From NCBI RefSeq assembly GCF_007904105.1, contig NZ_CP042325.1, positions 1,860,001 through 1,924,000 of the forward strand: a stretch of DNA of 64,000 nucleotides, written 5' to 3'. Below the pieces are notes generated by a model that had not been told where the DNA came from, ran no database searches, and worked only from the letters and a program-made list of their open reading frames with translations. This stretch comes from Corynebacterium sp. sy039 (lineage in GTDB: Bacteria > Actinomycetota > Actinomycetes > Mycobacteriales > Mycobacteriaceae). A program made the translations under genes and the position numbers. Position 1 is the first letter of the stretch; every line of letters starts with the position of its first letter. Positions 38,736 to 48,117 of this stretch are shown here, in pieces.

Positions 38736-41700
38736 AGGAAATCACCCTCTGAATCACCAAAATCTGGCAATTGCGGCAAACTAGAGTCATTATGCTGCAC
38801 AGGGGTAGCACTTGGGCTAAAGCTCTGCTCTGGTTGGCTCGCCTTCACTTTCGCTTCTGCCAACCACTGCTGTAGCTCACGCGCCATCTTAAAGGTATCG
38901 GGAGCTACATCGTGGAAAAGCGGCATCATCTTTGCGACGTTACGATCAGTCACATCAGCAAAAGGTTTTTGGGTACTGCCAGTACCAGGCACAAAGGCAC
39001 CGTCGGTAGTTGGAATAAAGTCCAACGAGAGTTTTTCATACTTCTTAAAATACGACAGTGCTGCTTCGTAGCGTTCTTCCAAGGTTGCCGGAGCAGGATT
39101 ATCTGTTCCTAAAGGTGGCTGTTGACCAGTACGCAACCACGCAGCAAGGACACTGACCACAGAGCGGTTGATATCACCGGTGGTTGGTCCTTCGATGCCG
39201 TTGTCGTAGAGTCCACGCAGCACATGATATGGGCGCATAGAATCTGCAATGGCACCCCCAGGCGGCACATCATGACTATTGGCATAGGCCAAAAGCACAG
39301 ATTCGAGAATCGCTGGCATCCAATCATAGGACTTGCGGAAATAACGAGGTGGGGTCAGCAATTGCTTCGGGAAACTCAACCACCGAGTATTTTCCTCATC
39401 CCAAATATAGGCACACGCTTGTTCAGTACCAGGATTATCAATGTAGATACGCTTGAGCGCCATACCAATGAGCCAACCAGCAACCATAGCTTCACGCTCT
39501 TTGTTGGTCAGTGGCAATGCTGCTGGTAGTGGTCGTGAGCGACGCAATTCCCAGAAGGATTCTTTATTAGAACGACTATTCCAGTCATGGGCAATATGCG
39601 GCAACAAAGAAGAAAATACCAGCGGAGTATAGGCAGGATAAGCACCAAAAACTTCAATGGAACGTATCTTGCGTGACTGCGTTTGGGCATCGTCGAACGT
39701 GGTTTTTGTCGTTGCGTCGATATTGCTATCACCTTTGAGGACTTCTCGCAAAATATCGCCAGTTTCTGTCGCCTCGAATGGGATTTCAGAGAAACTATAA
39801 CGGTACTGCACTTGTGCTTGCCCTTTATAAGCGCGCGCCACCATATCTGTTGAGACAGCCGCCAACGGACGCGCCTTTTCGATCGCCTCACTAAACGCAG
39901 CGCGCAAGCGTGCAATTCGATGAGAGAAATCAGCGTCATTAGCAGCATTATCGCGACTGAGATAGGTGCGCAAGTCCAGCTCGATGAAATCAGAGAATGG
40001 CTTATTGGGTCGCTGAATCCACAACCGTGCACGATCAAGCAAATCATGTGGACGCAAGCGAATCTCAAAGGTCGCTTTACGCGTCTCTCGACGCTCCCCA
40101 ACCCCACCAATAGGTTCAACCAGAGAACGAGACACCCACCCCATGCGGTTACCCACTACCGCATCAGCTGGTAGTTGCGGCGCAAGCGTATCATTAGGTG
40201 CCTTAACTGCTGACTCAGTCTCCCACTTGCCCAAAATAATTTCTTTAATCGCAGAACGAATCGCATCAGCTGTATATTTCTCATTTTGCGTGGACATAAT
40301 ATGCGCCTCATAATCATGCCCAAAATTCTCCACTTTAGAAATAACAATTTCATTTGCCGAACCAAAGAAGCGCTTATCGACGCGCTCATCATCGTCACGA
40401 GGCCAATCCTTAGGCTCATAAGTGGTGACATCAGCAAACTTGGACGGAGTCTTAACCTTCGCCTCTGCTGCATTGAGATCAGCATGGATATTACTCAACG
40501 ACTTCTGCAATGGCGCAAGTGCCGACACCGCAAAATCCTGCAACACTGGCGCTAACTTCCGGGCAAAAGCACCAGCAACAAAATGCGTAAACTGATTGCG
40601 ATATGCATCAATCATGGCGCTGACCAGCTGCGCACTATTATTGACCGTGCCCTTACCATTGAGCGGCTGCAAATGCGCACTCAACTCAGCTGGTTGCGCA
40701 GTAACCCGCATATTCTGCACAGATTCACCGCGCTTATTGACAAACTCCACCAAGTTTTCCTGAATAGCCTCTCTGAGCCTATCGACGAGTTTCTCAGTAT
40801 AAGGCACACCAAAACGCGCAATCTGCTGCTCGATATTGGCAACAAAGGTATTAGCAAGCACATCGGCATAGCGATGTACGGCACGATAAGCGACATCTTC
40901 GACGATAGCGTGCATTTCTCGATCAAGGCGAGGGTCGTTAATGCGCGCCAGGATAGTATCGTGCCAATCACGAGATTTCAGACCATCACCATTAGGAATG
41001 CTCTCACGCATAACTGCATTCATGCGCGCAATAGCTTCATTGCCTTCTTTACCAAAGATGTTAAAGATCCAGTTATCTACTTCGCCCTGGGATAATTGTG
41101 AGCGGTACAGTCCCTCAGGTAACCCAGTATCTTTGAGGAATAATGGGTAGTAATCGCGTAGTTTGGCGTCGAGCTGCTCAGTACCAGTGGCATCACTATC
41201 AGCGTCAATATGCCCGTGCAGCAGGCGCTCAAAGGCAGAACGAGAAAGACGTTGTGCTGAGTATTCAGCATAGCGATCACGGCCCATAGATAATTGCGCA
41301 TACCCCATCGAACCCCACGGGATAAAGTCAGCACTTGGATCATGCGGATCACCCCAACCGTGTAGTCCACGGTCAGAGGCAATAACACCAGTGTTGGCTA
41401 GGGTATAAGACTTAAAGGAACGAGACGCCTTTTCCGAGCTCATCAAAGCGGCCAAGGCGCGACCAAGACCGCGGTACACAGAATCTGCGCTGCCGTCGCC
41501 AAAGGCAGTGCCTTGCCCACCCATGCGCGAACCGATAGGAATCATGCGCCCAATGGAAGAACGCTGTGGGCTACCACCAATGCCCAGTGCACGAAATAGG
41601 CGCGCATCGTGTTCCACAGCAGTACCAAATTGTGCTGCAATTGCCTCGCCGAATACTGCCAAAGCATTAGGCCACTGCCCGATGGATTGGTCTTTGGCTA

Positions 41701-42361
41701 AAGACTCGAACACCTCTGGGGTATACATGAACGCCACTGTTTCTGTAGGCTCGACGCCATCAATAGTGGTCAGAAGGCGGCAAATATCCAAGAACATGGA
41801 GGCACCCGCACCACCAGCCATAGAGGAAATCACAAAGATCAGTGGTTTCTCATTATCCATGGGGGTGGAGTCATTATTGTATTGGATATTTAGTTCTTGC
41901 AGCTCACGACTACCATTTTTAATACGCTGCAAGGCTTCTTCGAGCTGAGCACGCACCTTGGGCAAAGACTGGATGGTTAGCATACGACCAATACCGCGGA
42001 ACTGACCAGCACCCGCAGAAATAGGAGTGTCCCGAGTCTCTGGGGAACGACTTGCCCAGGTAGCAATCTCGCCAAGAGCTTTTTTACTACCAAGCACTTG
42101 CGACAAGCCCTTATCAAAAGCAGCATAATTCTGGCTTGCTCCTACAGAGACATAGGTACCACCAGCATCAGTAACATTGGGCAATCCCTGAGGACCAGCT
42201 TCAGGCACAATAGGAACATCAACAGTAACGAACTGCCAGGATTCCGGCAGCTTAGTCCGATGAGGATCAATAGTTTTTAGGAACGCTTTGAGTTGGTCCA
42301 TCATATAGGCCTGGGTAGCAGCACCTGATCCACCACAACCTACTACTAAAAACTTCTTCAC
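38732..42361 (-). CDS. Tubulin/FtsZ-like GTP-binding protein (Tubulin_2 type)
   Basis: About 1209 residues, far larger than FtsZ. Near the N-terminus a strand and glycine-rich turn VVGCGGSGAATQAY begins the nucleotide-binding fold. GAGQFRGIGRM and, at about residue 180, the tubulin signature position FVISSMAGGAGASM (in place of GGGTGSG/GGGTGTG) follow. The rest is mostly helical. This is the layout of the Tubulin_2 family. The frame is open to GTG 42385, but AAAGGAG lies inside it, ten bases before GTG 42361, so I start there. It overlaps the two-TM partner gene by four bases. Confidence 0.78.
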   Translation of the reverse strand: MKKFLVVGCGGSGAATQAYMMDQLKAFLKTIDPHRTKLPESWQFVTVDVPIVPEAGPQGLPNVTDAGGTYVSVGASQNYAAFDKGLSQVLGSKKALGEIATWASRSPETRDTPISAGAGQFRGIGRMLTIQSLPKVRAQLEEALQRIKNGSRELQELNIQYNNDSTPMDNEKPLIFVISSMAGGAGASMFLDICRLLTTIDGVEPTETVAFMYTPEVFESLAKDQSIGQWPNALAVFGEAIAAQFGTAVEHDARLFRALGIGGSPQRSSIGRMIPIGSRMGGQGTAFGDGSADSVYRGLGRALAALMSSEKASRSFKSYTLANTGVIASDRGLHGWGDPHDPSADFIPWGSMGYAQLSMGRDRYAEYSAQRLSRSAFERLLHGHIDADSDATGTEQLDAKLRDYYPLFLKDTGLPEGLYRSQLSQGEVDNWIFNIFGKEGNEAIARMNAVMRESIPNGDGLKSRDWHDTILARINDPRLDREMHAIVEDVAYRAVHRYADVLANTFVANIEQQIARFGVPYTEKLVDRLREAIQENLVEFVNKRGESVQNMRVTAQPAELSAHLQPLNGKGTVNNSAQLVSAMIDAYRNQFTHFVAGAFARKLAPVLQDFAVSALAPLQKSLSNIHADLNAAEAKVKTPSKFADVTTYEPKDWPRDDDERVDKRFFGSANEIVISKVENFGHDYEAHIMSTQNEKYTADAIRSAIKEIILGKWETESAVKAPNDTLAPQLPADAVVGNRMGWVSRSLVEPIGGVGERRETRKATFEIRLRPHDLLDRARLWIQRPNKPFSDFIELDLRTYLSRDNAANDADFSHRIARLRAAFSEAIEKARPLAAVSTDMVARAYKGQAQVQYRYSFSEIPFEATETGDILREVLKGDSNIDATTKTTFDDAQTQSRKIRSIEVFGAYPAYTPLVFSSLLPHIAHDWNSRSNKESFWELRRSRPLPAALPLTNKEREAMVAGWLIGMALKRIYIDNPGTEQACAYIWDEENTRWLSFPKQLLTPPRYFRKSYDWMPAILESVLLAYANSHDVPPGGAIADSMRPYHVLRGLYDNGIEGPTTGDINRSVVSVLAAWLRTGQQPPLGTDNPAPATLEERYEAALSYFKKYEKLSLDFIPTTDGAFVPGTGSTQKPFADVTDRNVAKMMPLFHDVAPDTFKMARELQQWLAEAKVKASQPEQSFSPSATPVQHNDSSLPQLPDFGDSEGDFL

Positions 42362-42526
42362 TTCTTGTTTTCTCCTTTGAGTCACTGAGCTGAGCCATTG
42401 AGCGTGTTACATAGATCGCCTACTCAGTTACGCTTTTACTTCAATCCTAACGACTTTGCCCCAACGCGCTACTGCTCACGTTCATTTCAGAACTATTTTT
42501 GAGATTTTTCCTCATAATTTCGAGTT
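42362..42526 (-). promoter_or_regulatory. Gap inside the GTPase/tubulin cluster
   Basis: About 165 bases between the secreted vWA gene and the tubulin-like gene, the only sizeable break in the cluster. It holds the tubulin ribosome binding site (AAAGGAG) and could hold a second promoter. No clear terminator hairpin is seen. Confidence 0.35.
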
Positions 42527-45472
42527 TTAGTTGCCAAAACTCGGTGGTTCATCCTCATTCTGCGTCTTGGGAGTATCGAAAGCTCCCTGACCTGGGTTAG
42601 CCCACTGTGCAGAATTATCAGCACCAAAACCGCCTTGGCCAAAGCCGCCAACAGGAGTCTCGGCTTGTGGGTTAAAGCCTTGAGCAGTAAATCCACCACC
42701 GGGGTTGAAGCCGCCATCGGGGTTGAAGCCTTGGGAAGCGTCGAAAGCTGGGGAAGAATCACTGGAAAAACCTTGTTGACCAGCGACACCAGCACTTGCT
42801 TGTTGTGGCGTGGACTGCACAGCATTCCCCGTGTTCCCGGCTTTCTTAGCACCGCGACCTGCTCGGCGCGTCTGCTTAGGATTCGGCTTCGCTGTGGTGT
42901 TCTCTAGCACCGACAATCTACTTTGGCGCAGCGCCCCAATGCGTTCAACTGCCTTAGCATTGATCGACGCCACAATATCGGCAAGATATGCGTCTTGGAT
43001 ATTCTCGTCAGCAAGCATAACCAAAGTGATATCTTCTTCATTATTTGGATTCATCGTGAGGAACCAATGGTTATGCACCGCAAGTGGCAATTGTGCCTGG
43101 TTATTGCGTTGGGCACCGTCGTCCGCAATCGACAAAGGATCATTGACCACAACATGAGCTGGGGTAAATGGGTTGAGCCCAAGTACTACATTGAGTTGAT
43201 ACCCCGCAGCTGAGGCTGAACGACTATCCAATGAATATGCGTTCTGCGAAATCAACTCGGCATAATCAATGTTGAATGGCTGCCCAGTATCGGCTCGGTA
43301 AATACCAGCGCCTTTCTGAGTAATCGGCACCCGGTACGCATAAACTCGTGGCTTTGATGGCATTTTTCCAGCGACGTACTTCATGAGGTACAAAATCAAC
43401 AGTGGAATTGCCAGCGCCGCGACGAGCACCACAAACATCACAGCGGTAAAAGTTACCGCATTAACTGGCGCACTCATCGCACCGCGCACTGGAATAGTAG
43501 TCTCACCAGCGTCATTACCTTGTTCATCACTAAAGTGCACCGTGAGGTAACCGCTGACAGGACCGTCGGCAAGCTCTTGGCTACGAATAGTAAGTGGGAA
43601 TGTTGCTTGCTCACCACGCTCGAGGACAAGCGCTCGGTCGGCACTACTATGTTCTGTCTCTACGGCGAAATCAGCAGGATCTAAACCGCGCGGCAAGGTT
43701 GGATCCCCCAGCATAATGGTGTCTTCCAGCCATATTTTTCCAGGACCAGACACAGGCACCTCGACAGTGTGCTCTTTCTCGGTGATCTGACCAAGATCAA
43801 TAGTTCCCGGCAATGAAGGCAAAGACTCAAGGGTGATCGACACCGGGGTTTCATAGGTGATAGGGGCTAACTTAGTGCCGGGCTTATCGCCGCTGGCAGC
43901 GGTAGTAATATCCGCACGGAGTTTCACTACCCCACTGGTAGGTTGAGTAATTGCCTCTAATGGCACCTCGACGAAAGCCCCATCTTTAATGGAAATGTCG
44001 TGGGCCAGCGGAGTTTCTGTGCCGTCAATGTTTTCAAGCACAGCGCTTAATGTGGCATCTCCGTCTAGAGCAACAGGTTCACCTGAACTATCCACCAGAG
44101 CCACTGAGAGAGGTTCGGCATTAAGGTGGCTGAGCGTATTCTCGCCAGCACCATCAACAGCTATTTTTAGCCCTGGGCGAATAAGCATCTGTGCCCGGTA
44201 CGTGGCATCAGCAATATCAGGGGCACGATACCCAAATACCCATTGACCTGCCCAATCACCAGTACGCTCCATATACACATCAACCATGCCTGGTACTGAT
44301 TCATTAAATTGGGTCGTGACCGTCGCTGAGCCAATAGTGCTCTGCCCTGGCTGCAACTCCACTGGCTGACCACCTGGGGCAATAAGATAAGGAATAGGTG
44401 CTTTATCAGCGGGCACATTCAGGTCTTTTTCCGGCAAACCGGAAAGGCGAATAGGACTTACACTATTATCAAGCACAAACTCAAATGGTTCGTTGATGTT
44501 CATCCCGGCGCGTGAATAGCTACCACCTGCAGGAAGAGCGGATCTAAACGCAGCCATGAGTCCGGCAGCGTCAGCACCAGCAAAGAATTGACCATTAGCG
44601 GTTTCTCCATTGCCACATTGCATATCAGACTCTGATATGTCTTTAAGCAGGCTCATATCTTGGCGACCACCCGCGGTGAGCCCGACAGAGAAAATGTGGA
44701 TACCGCTGCGTCGTAATGCTGCCACTGGGCCTTGTGCTGCACATAAATCTGTGCGAGCAGCGTCGGCATCTTGATCTTTCATGGTCATTTTGCCGTCACT
44801 GAAAATCATGACTGCCCGACATGGCGCATCACTGGCACCAGCAGTAGCAAGTGCTCCTTGGAATGCGTCTGGGTATTGGGTGAAATTATCTTTGGTACGC
44901 TCTTGGAACTTCTTTAATTGCCCGACGACCTCACCCACACCACGATCATCGGAAAGAGCAGACCAGCTGCCATAGTTAGGCTCGTCATTGTAATATCCCT
45001 CGCCAAAGCCAGCAGTACGAACGCGAATATCCACCCCGGTTTCCTGACCATAGCGAGCGAGTTCTTTCACAAAGTCAGAAGCAGCATCGACGCGCAATGC
45101 TTTGGGATCTGTGGCTGGGATACCGTCGAACTCATCAACCAAAGAGGCTGACTGATCCATCACAATGAGCAAATCTCCACGCTGGGAGCCAGCCATGCAC
45201 GCGGCAAAATCACTCATTGCAGAGGATTCTTGTTGCTCTGCCGGCTGTGCCTGCGGTGCTTGTTGAGCTTGGGCAGAGGCTGAACCCAGCCCCAACGTCG
45301 CTAACGAGCAACCAAATGCCAACGCACCAGCGATAACACTCGCACCAATTTTTTTGAGTTTTCTACCAGCTATTCCCACTGTGTACTCTTTATTCCCTTG
45401 TTGTGTCTTGACTTCTTTTCTCTGTGTCATTTCTCTATTTGCCATCACGTGTGTTTCTTTCAGCTCTACCAC
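42527..45472 (-). CDS. Secreted, membrane-anchored vWA-domain protein
   Basis: 981 residues. A long, basic N-terminus leads to a signal segment ending ASAQA near residue 70. The vWA domain follows, with MIDAS DLLIVMDQSASL (about residue 105). Beta-rich extracytoplasmic domains come next, and one transmembrane helix (VMFVVLVAALAIPLLILYLM) at about residue 690. A cytoplasmic domain of about 270 residues ends in a Gly/Phe/Asn/Gln-rich tail. It would join outside and inside. I keep GTG 45472, which follows GGGAAAA just behind the previous stop; ATG 45445 is possible. It heads the large-protein part of the cluster. Confidence 0.75.
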   Translation of the reverse strand: MVELKETHVMANREMTQRKEVKTQQGNKEYTVGIAGRKLKKIGASVIAGALAFGCSLATLGLGSASAQAQQAPQAQPAEQQESSAMSDFAACMAGSQRGDLLIVMDQSASLVDEFDGIPATDPKALRVDAASDFVKELARYGQETGVDIRVRTAGFGEGYYNDEPNYGSWSALSDDRGVGEVVGQLKKFQERTKDNFTQYPDAFQGALATAGASDAPCRAVMIFSDGKMTMKDQDADAARTDLCAAQGPVAALRRSGIHIFSVGLTAGGRQDMSLLKDISESDMQCGNGETANGQFFAGADAAGLMAAFRSALPAGGSYSRAGMNINEPFEFVLDNSVSPIRLSGLPEKDLNVPADKAPIPYLIAPGGQPVELQPGQSTIGSATVTTQFNESVPGMVDVYMERTGDWAGQWVFGYRAPDIADATYRAQMLIRPGLKIAVDGAGENTLSHLNAEPLSVALVDSSGEPVALDGDATLSAVLENIDGTETPLAHDISIKDGAFVEVPLEAITQPTSGVVKLRADITTAASGDKPGTKLAPITYETPVSITLESLPSLPGTIDLGQITEKEHTVEVPVSGPGKIWLEDTIMLGDPTLPRGLDPADFAVETEHSSADRALVLERGEQATFPLTIRSQELADGPVSGYLTVHFSDEQGNDAGETTIPVRGAMSAPVNAVTFTAVMFVVLVAALAIPLLILYLMKYVAGKMPSKPRVYAYRVPITQKGAGIYRADTGQPFNIDYAELISQNAYSLDSRSASAAGYQLNVVLGLNPFTPAHVVVNDPLSIADDGAQRNNQAQLPLAVHNHWFLTMNPNNEEDITLVMLADENIQDAYLADIVASINAKAVERIGALRQSRLSVLENTTAKPNPKQTRRAGRGAKKAGNTGNAVQSTPQQASAGVAGQQGFSSDSSPAFDASQGFNPDGGFNPGGGFTAQGFNPQAETPVGGFGQGGFGADNSAQWANPGQGAFDTPKTQNEDEPPSFGN

Positions 45473-45482
45473 TTCATTTTCC

Positions 45483-45956
45483 CTATAGCTTTGAGAACCA
45501 CAGTGCTATTTCACAACCAGTAATCAGCACACCAAGTAACCCTGCTGCAATACTAAGCCGATAGAGCAGCACCTGAGTGCCGTTACCGATGTAAGGGTTT
45601 GCAGCACGAATAGCATTGTCTTTCATCAGGTATATTCCCAGCACCACAAAGGAAATGACTCCGCAAAGAAGCCATCCCACGCTGGCAATAGCCACATAGG
45701 CGCTGTCGGTAGCATTAAGAGGACTGATGAGCACTCCTAAACCAATACATAGCCCCAGGAAGGCACATACTGCTGCAATAATCACTGGCGCCCAGGGTCC
45801 AGAGACAAAACGTACTGGCACGCTGCTATGCGTGGCATTGTAACCAGTGGCGTTGTAACCGGTAGCAGGTGCTTGAGAGGAATCTACCCATTGAGCATTG
45901 CTGGAATTATGAGTTCCACCGCCGAAACCTGATCCTTGGGGAAAGTTGTTGGTCAC
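45483..45956 (-). CDS. Four-helix membrane protein of the vWA/tubulin cluster
   Basis: About 157 residues from GTG 45956 (TNNFPQGSGFGGG), which has GAAAAGAGAT upstream; the frame is open to 46049. A Gly/Asn-rich hydrophilic N-terminus with a repeated ATGYN motif is followed by four membrane helices. The layout is the same as the 29044-29583 protein at the other end of the cluster (polar low-complexity head, then four helices), so the two may have like roles. Its stop is ten bases before the vWA gene start. Confidence 0.7.
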   Translation of the reverse strand: MTNNFPQGSGFGGGTHNSSNAQWVDSSQAPATGYNATGYNATHSSVPVRFVSGPWAPVIIAAVCAFLGLCIGLGVLISPLNATDSAYVAIASVGWLLCGVISFVVLGIYLMKDNAIRAANPYIGNGTQVLLYRLSIAAGLLGVLITGCEIALWFSKL

Positions 45957-46066
45957 CCGTCTATCTCTTTTCTTTTTGCTGGTAGCTAATAAGTTTTCTT
46001 TGAGCGTATCACTGCTATCTCCCAGATGCCACAGTTCTTTCCTGTGCATTTCTGGGGCAAAAACAC

Positions 46067-46405
46067 CTATGCCCCTTGTACCCCTTGCTCAGTTATTACT
46101 GCCGGTTCCGTCTCAGTCTGTTCAGAATGAATTGGTGCACCAGTCTCGACAGGGTCTACAACAGAGGTCACAATCTGTTCTTGATCTGTAGGTTCTTGCT
46201 TGTGCTCCCCTTGAACAGCCTGCACAATAACAGCACTACCGACGCCTATCAATGCAGTTATAGCTGCGGTAGCCAGGCTCAAACCAATAATGCGGGGCAC
46301 GCTAGGCCGTGGAGAATATGGAGAATACGGAGAATATGCTGCAGAATTTTGCGCCGGTGCAAAACCACTGTCTGTATGGTTAGTGCTATCAGTATTAAAA
46401 GACAT
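46067..46405 (-). CDS. Small single-TM protein at the head of the cluster
   Basis: 112 residues. A cytosolic head with SPYSPYSPRPSVPR is followed by one membrane helix (IIGLSLATAAITALIGVGSAVIV) and an acidic, Thr/Glu-rich outside tail. ATG 46405 has GGGAAAGAG upstream. It is the first gene of the leftward cluster, divergent from the GDSL gene at 46629. No family recognised. Confidence 0.68.
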   Translation of the reverse strand: MSFNTDSTNHTDSGFAPAQNSAAYSPYSPYSPRPSVPRIIGLSLATAAITALIGVGSAVIVQAVQGEHKQEPTDQEQIVTSVVDPVETGAPIHSEQTETEPAVITEQGVQGA

Positions 46406-46628
46406 CTCTTTCCCGCCTTCCTATACATTTCCTCTGTATATTCTAGAGTTTCTTGTTCTCGCTTTACACCCTTTCGCCATGCTTTTCCTCAAGAGTGTAA
46501 TGTTCTTGGGTTCTTCGTCGATAGCAAAACATGGATAATAGTTTCCTCGATCCTCGTACTTCTGTTAGGATTGGGAAATAATTTGGTAGCTGTCTATACG
46601 CTTATCAATAAATTCGAGAGGATTTTTC
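46406..46628. promoter_or_regulatory. Divergent promoter region, cluster versus GDSL gene
   Basis: 222 bases between the leftward GTPase/tubulin cluster and the rightward esterase. It must hold both promoters. No firm -35/-10 pair is called. AGAGGA lies before the esterase ATG. Confidence 0.45.
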
Positions 46629-47459
46629 ATGGGTTTACGTTCTAAAATGATCGCTGGTGCTTTTGCGTGCATGAGCGCTTTGAGCCTTGCCGTCATTCCA
46701 GCTCACGCTGCAGAGGGAAACTTTGTTAGCTTCGGTGATTCCATCCCAGCTGACCCAACTCCGGGCGATTATCTCAACGATAAAATCAGCAAAGCAGTCA
46801 ATGCACCAGGAAAAAACAATCTCAATTGTGCTACTAACCCTAATGGTTTTGCTGCACAAGCAGCTGCTCGCCTTAATCTTGATCTTGCGGACTACTCCTG
46901 TGCCGGTGCTAGTGCTTTTACTGGCGGTCAGCACATTAGCGCTCAGGTCGATAAAGCTATTGCCGACGGCAAGCTCAACGCTGGCACCAAAGTTGTTAGC
47001 ATCATGGCAGGATTCAACGACACCTACCCACACTACATCAACAAAACCCTCTCAGCTGCCGATATTCGTGCACGCTACGTTGGTGAGATGAGTGCTCAGA
47101 TCAACCGCATCAAGGCTGCTGCTCCACAAGCAACAATCAAGACCATAGGTTATAACCAAATCACCGATGGTGACTTCGTTTGCCTCGTCCATGTTGGCGG
47201 CAATGCATCTGATCGCACTTTCATGCCTGTGATGAATGAAATCGAGCAGCTCGTGCAAAATATGCAGCGCGATACCGCTAATGCTACCGGTACTCAATTC
47301 GTAGACATTAAACCAAGTTCTGCTGCTCACGGCATCTGTGCCCCTGACCAGGATCGTTGGATCTCTGGTGTTGTTGATCTTCCAGTAGTACGCAACTTGC
47401 CACTGCATCTTACTGTAGGTGGTCACGCAAATACTGCTGAGCAGATTGTCCGCAGCTAA
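46629..47459 (+). CDS. Secreted GDSL/SGNH-family esterase
   Basis: 276 residues. A signal peptide ends at AHA, about residue 27. Block I is FVSFGDSIP with the nucleophile Ser38. The glycine/asparagine blocks follow (ADYSCAGASAFTGGQ; VSIMAGFND), and the catalytic His is likely in LPLHLTVGGH near the C-terminus. The Asp usually found three residues before that His is not seen, so catalysis may use a dyad. Such corynebacterial esterases act outside the cell on lipids or cell-wall esters. AGAGGA precedes the ATG and a terminator follows. Confidence 0.85.
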   Translation: MGLRSKMIAGAFACMSALSLAVIPAHAAEGNFVSFGDSIPADPTPGDYLNDKISKAVNAPGKNNLNCATNPNGFAAQAAARLNLDLADYSCAGASAFTGGQHISAQVDKAIADGKLNAGTKVVSIMAGFNDTYPHYINKTLSAADIRARYVGEMSAQINRIKAAAPQATIKTIGYNQITDGDFVCLVHVGGNASDRTFMPVMNEIEQLVQNMQRDTANATGTQFVDIKPSSAAHGICAPDQDRWISGVVDLPVVRNLPLHLTVGGHANTAEQIVRS

Positions 47460-47495
47460 AATGTGAGCACATTGTCTCTGTGCTCGCGCAACGAG

Positions 47496-47536
47496 AATCC
47501 CAGACTCATACTTTCCCGGTAGTGTCTGGGATTTTT
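47496..47536 (+). terminator. Terminator behind the GDSL esterase
   Basis: Ten-base arms AATCCCAGAC (47496-47505) and GTCTGGGATT (47524-47533) with an 18-base loop and T5. A weaker GAGCACA/TGTGCTC hairpin lies just before it. Confidence 0.88.
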
Positions 47537-47617
47537 CTTATGCCATTTTACTTCCGATCACCTATTGGGCTACATCTCTAAGCGATAACAAGTACACATC
47601 ATTTTCATACCATCTCC

Positions 47618-47645
47618 TTGCCCCCCCCTATTGCGCAACTAGGAT
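47618..47645 (+). promoter_or_regulatory. Likely promoter containing a C8 tract
   Basis: TTGCCC (47618-47623) and TAGGAT (47640-47645) are 16 bases apart and resemble a sigma-A promoter 78 bases before the start of the small membrane protein gene. A run of eight C (47621-47628) covers the end of the -35 box and the start of the spacer, so changes in C number would alter the spacing. Confidence 0.45.
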
Positions 47646-47723
47646 AAGTGGTACGCGGGCATGGACAAAGTGATATTCAGCAGCTCATACACCTTAATCA
47701 CAATCAAAAATGGAGGAATTTTT

Positions 47724-48035
47724 ATGGCAGACACAGTGGAGAATGCGCTAGAAAAATATGGTTCTCTGTTGATGTATATCTCGTTCACCGTTTTAGCTTT
47801 CATGAATGGCAATGCTCTCGTAAGTGCAATGGGTGTGCTTGCCCTAGTCGTAGCCATTATCCATGTTTTCCGTCCATTACCTTGGTTATCATCGGTGAGC
47901 AATGTGCTTCTGATAATGGCAATGATCATTTTTTCATTCAACAGGGGCTGGAATATCATCGCTTGGCTACTGATCGTTGCTCTTTGTTTAATCATCGGAG
48001 GCTATGTCTGGAAGGAACTCTCAGATCGCAAGTAA
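47724..48035 (+). CDS. Small four-helix membrane protein
   Basis: 103 residues from ATG 47724, which has GGAGG seven bases upstream; the frame begins earlier at 47661 without one. Four hydrophobic helices cover almost the whole protein, with a short acidic N-terminus (MADTVENALEKYG) and a charged end (WKELSDRK). No family recognised. A strong hairpin terminator follows. Confidence 0.72.
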   Translation: MADTVENALEKYGSLLMYISFTVLAFMNGNALVSAMGVLALVVAIIHVFRPLPWLSSVSNVLLIMAMIIFSFNRGWNIIAWLLIVALCLIIGGYVWKELSDRK

Positions 48036-48050
48036 CAGTGAAAACATACC

Positions 48051-48086
48051 AAAACCGTCTACTCCGCAATACGAGTAGACGGTTTT
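48051..48086. terminator. Bidirectional terminator between convergent genes
   Basis: Fourteen-base arms AAAACCGTCTACTC (48051-48064) and GAGTAGACGGTTTT (48073-48086) with an eight-base loop and A/T runs on both sides. It serves both the small membrane protein and the convergent lipoprotein gene. Confidence 0.93.
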
Positions 48087-48117
48087 TAGCATTACGACGC
48101 TACTTTGAGCTTGACCA

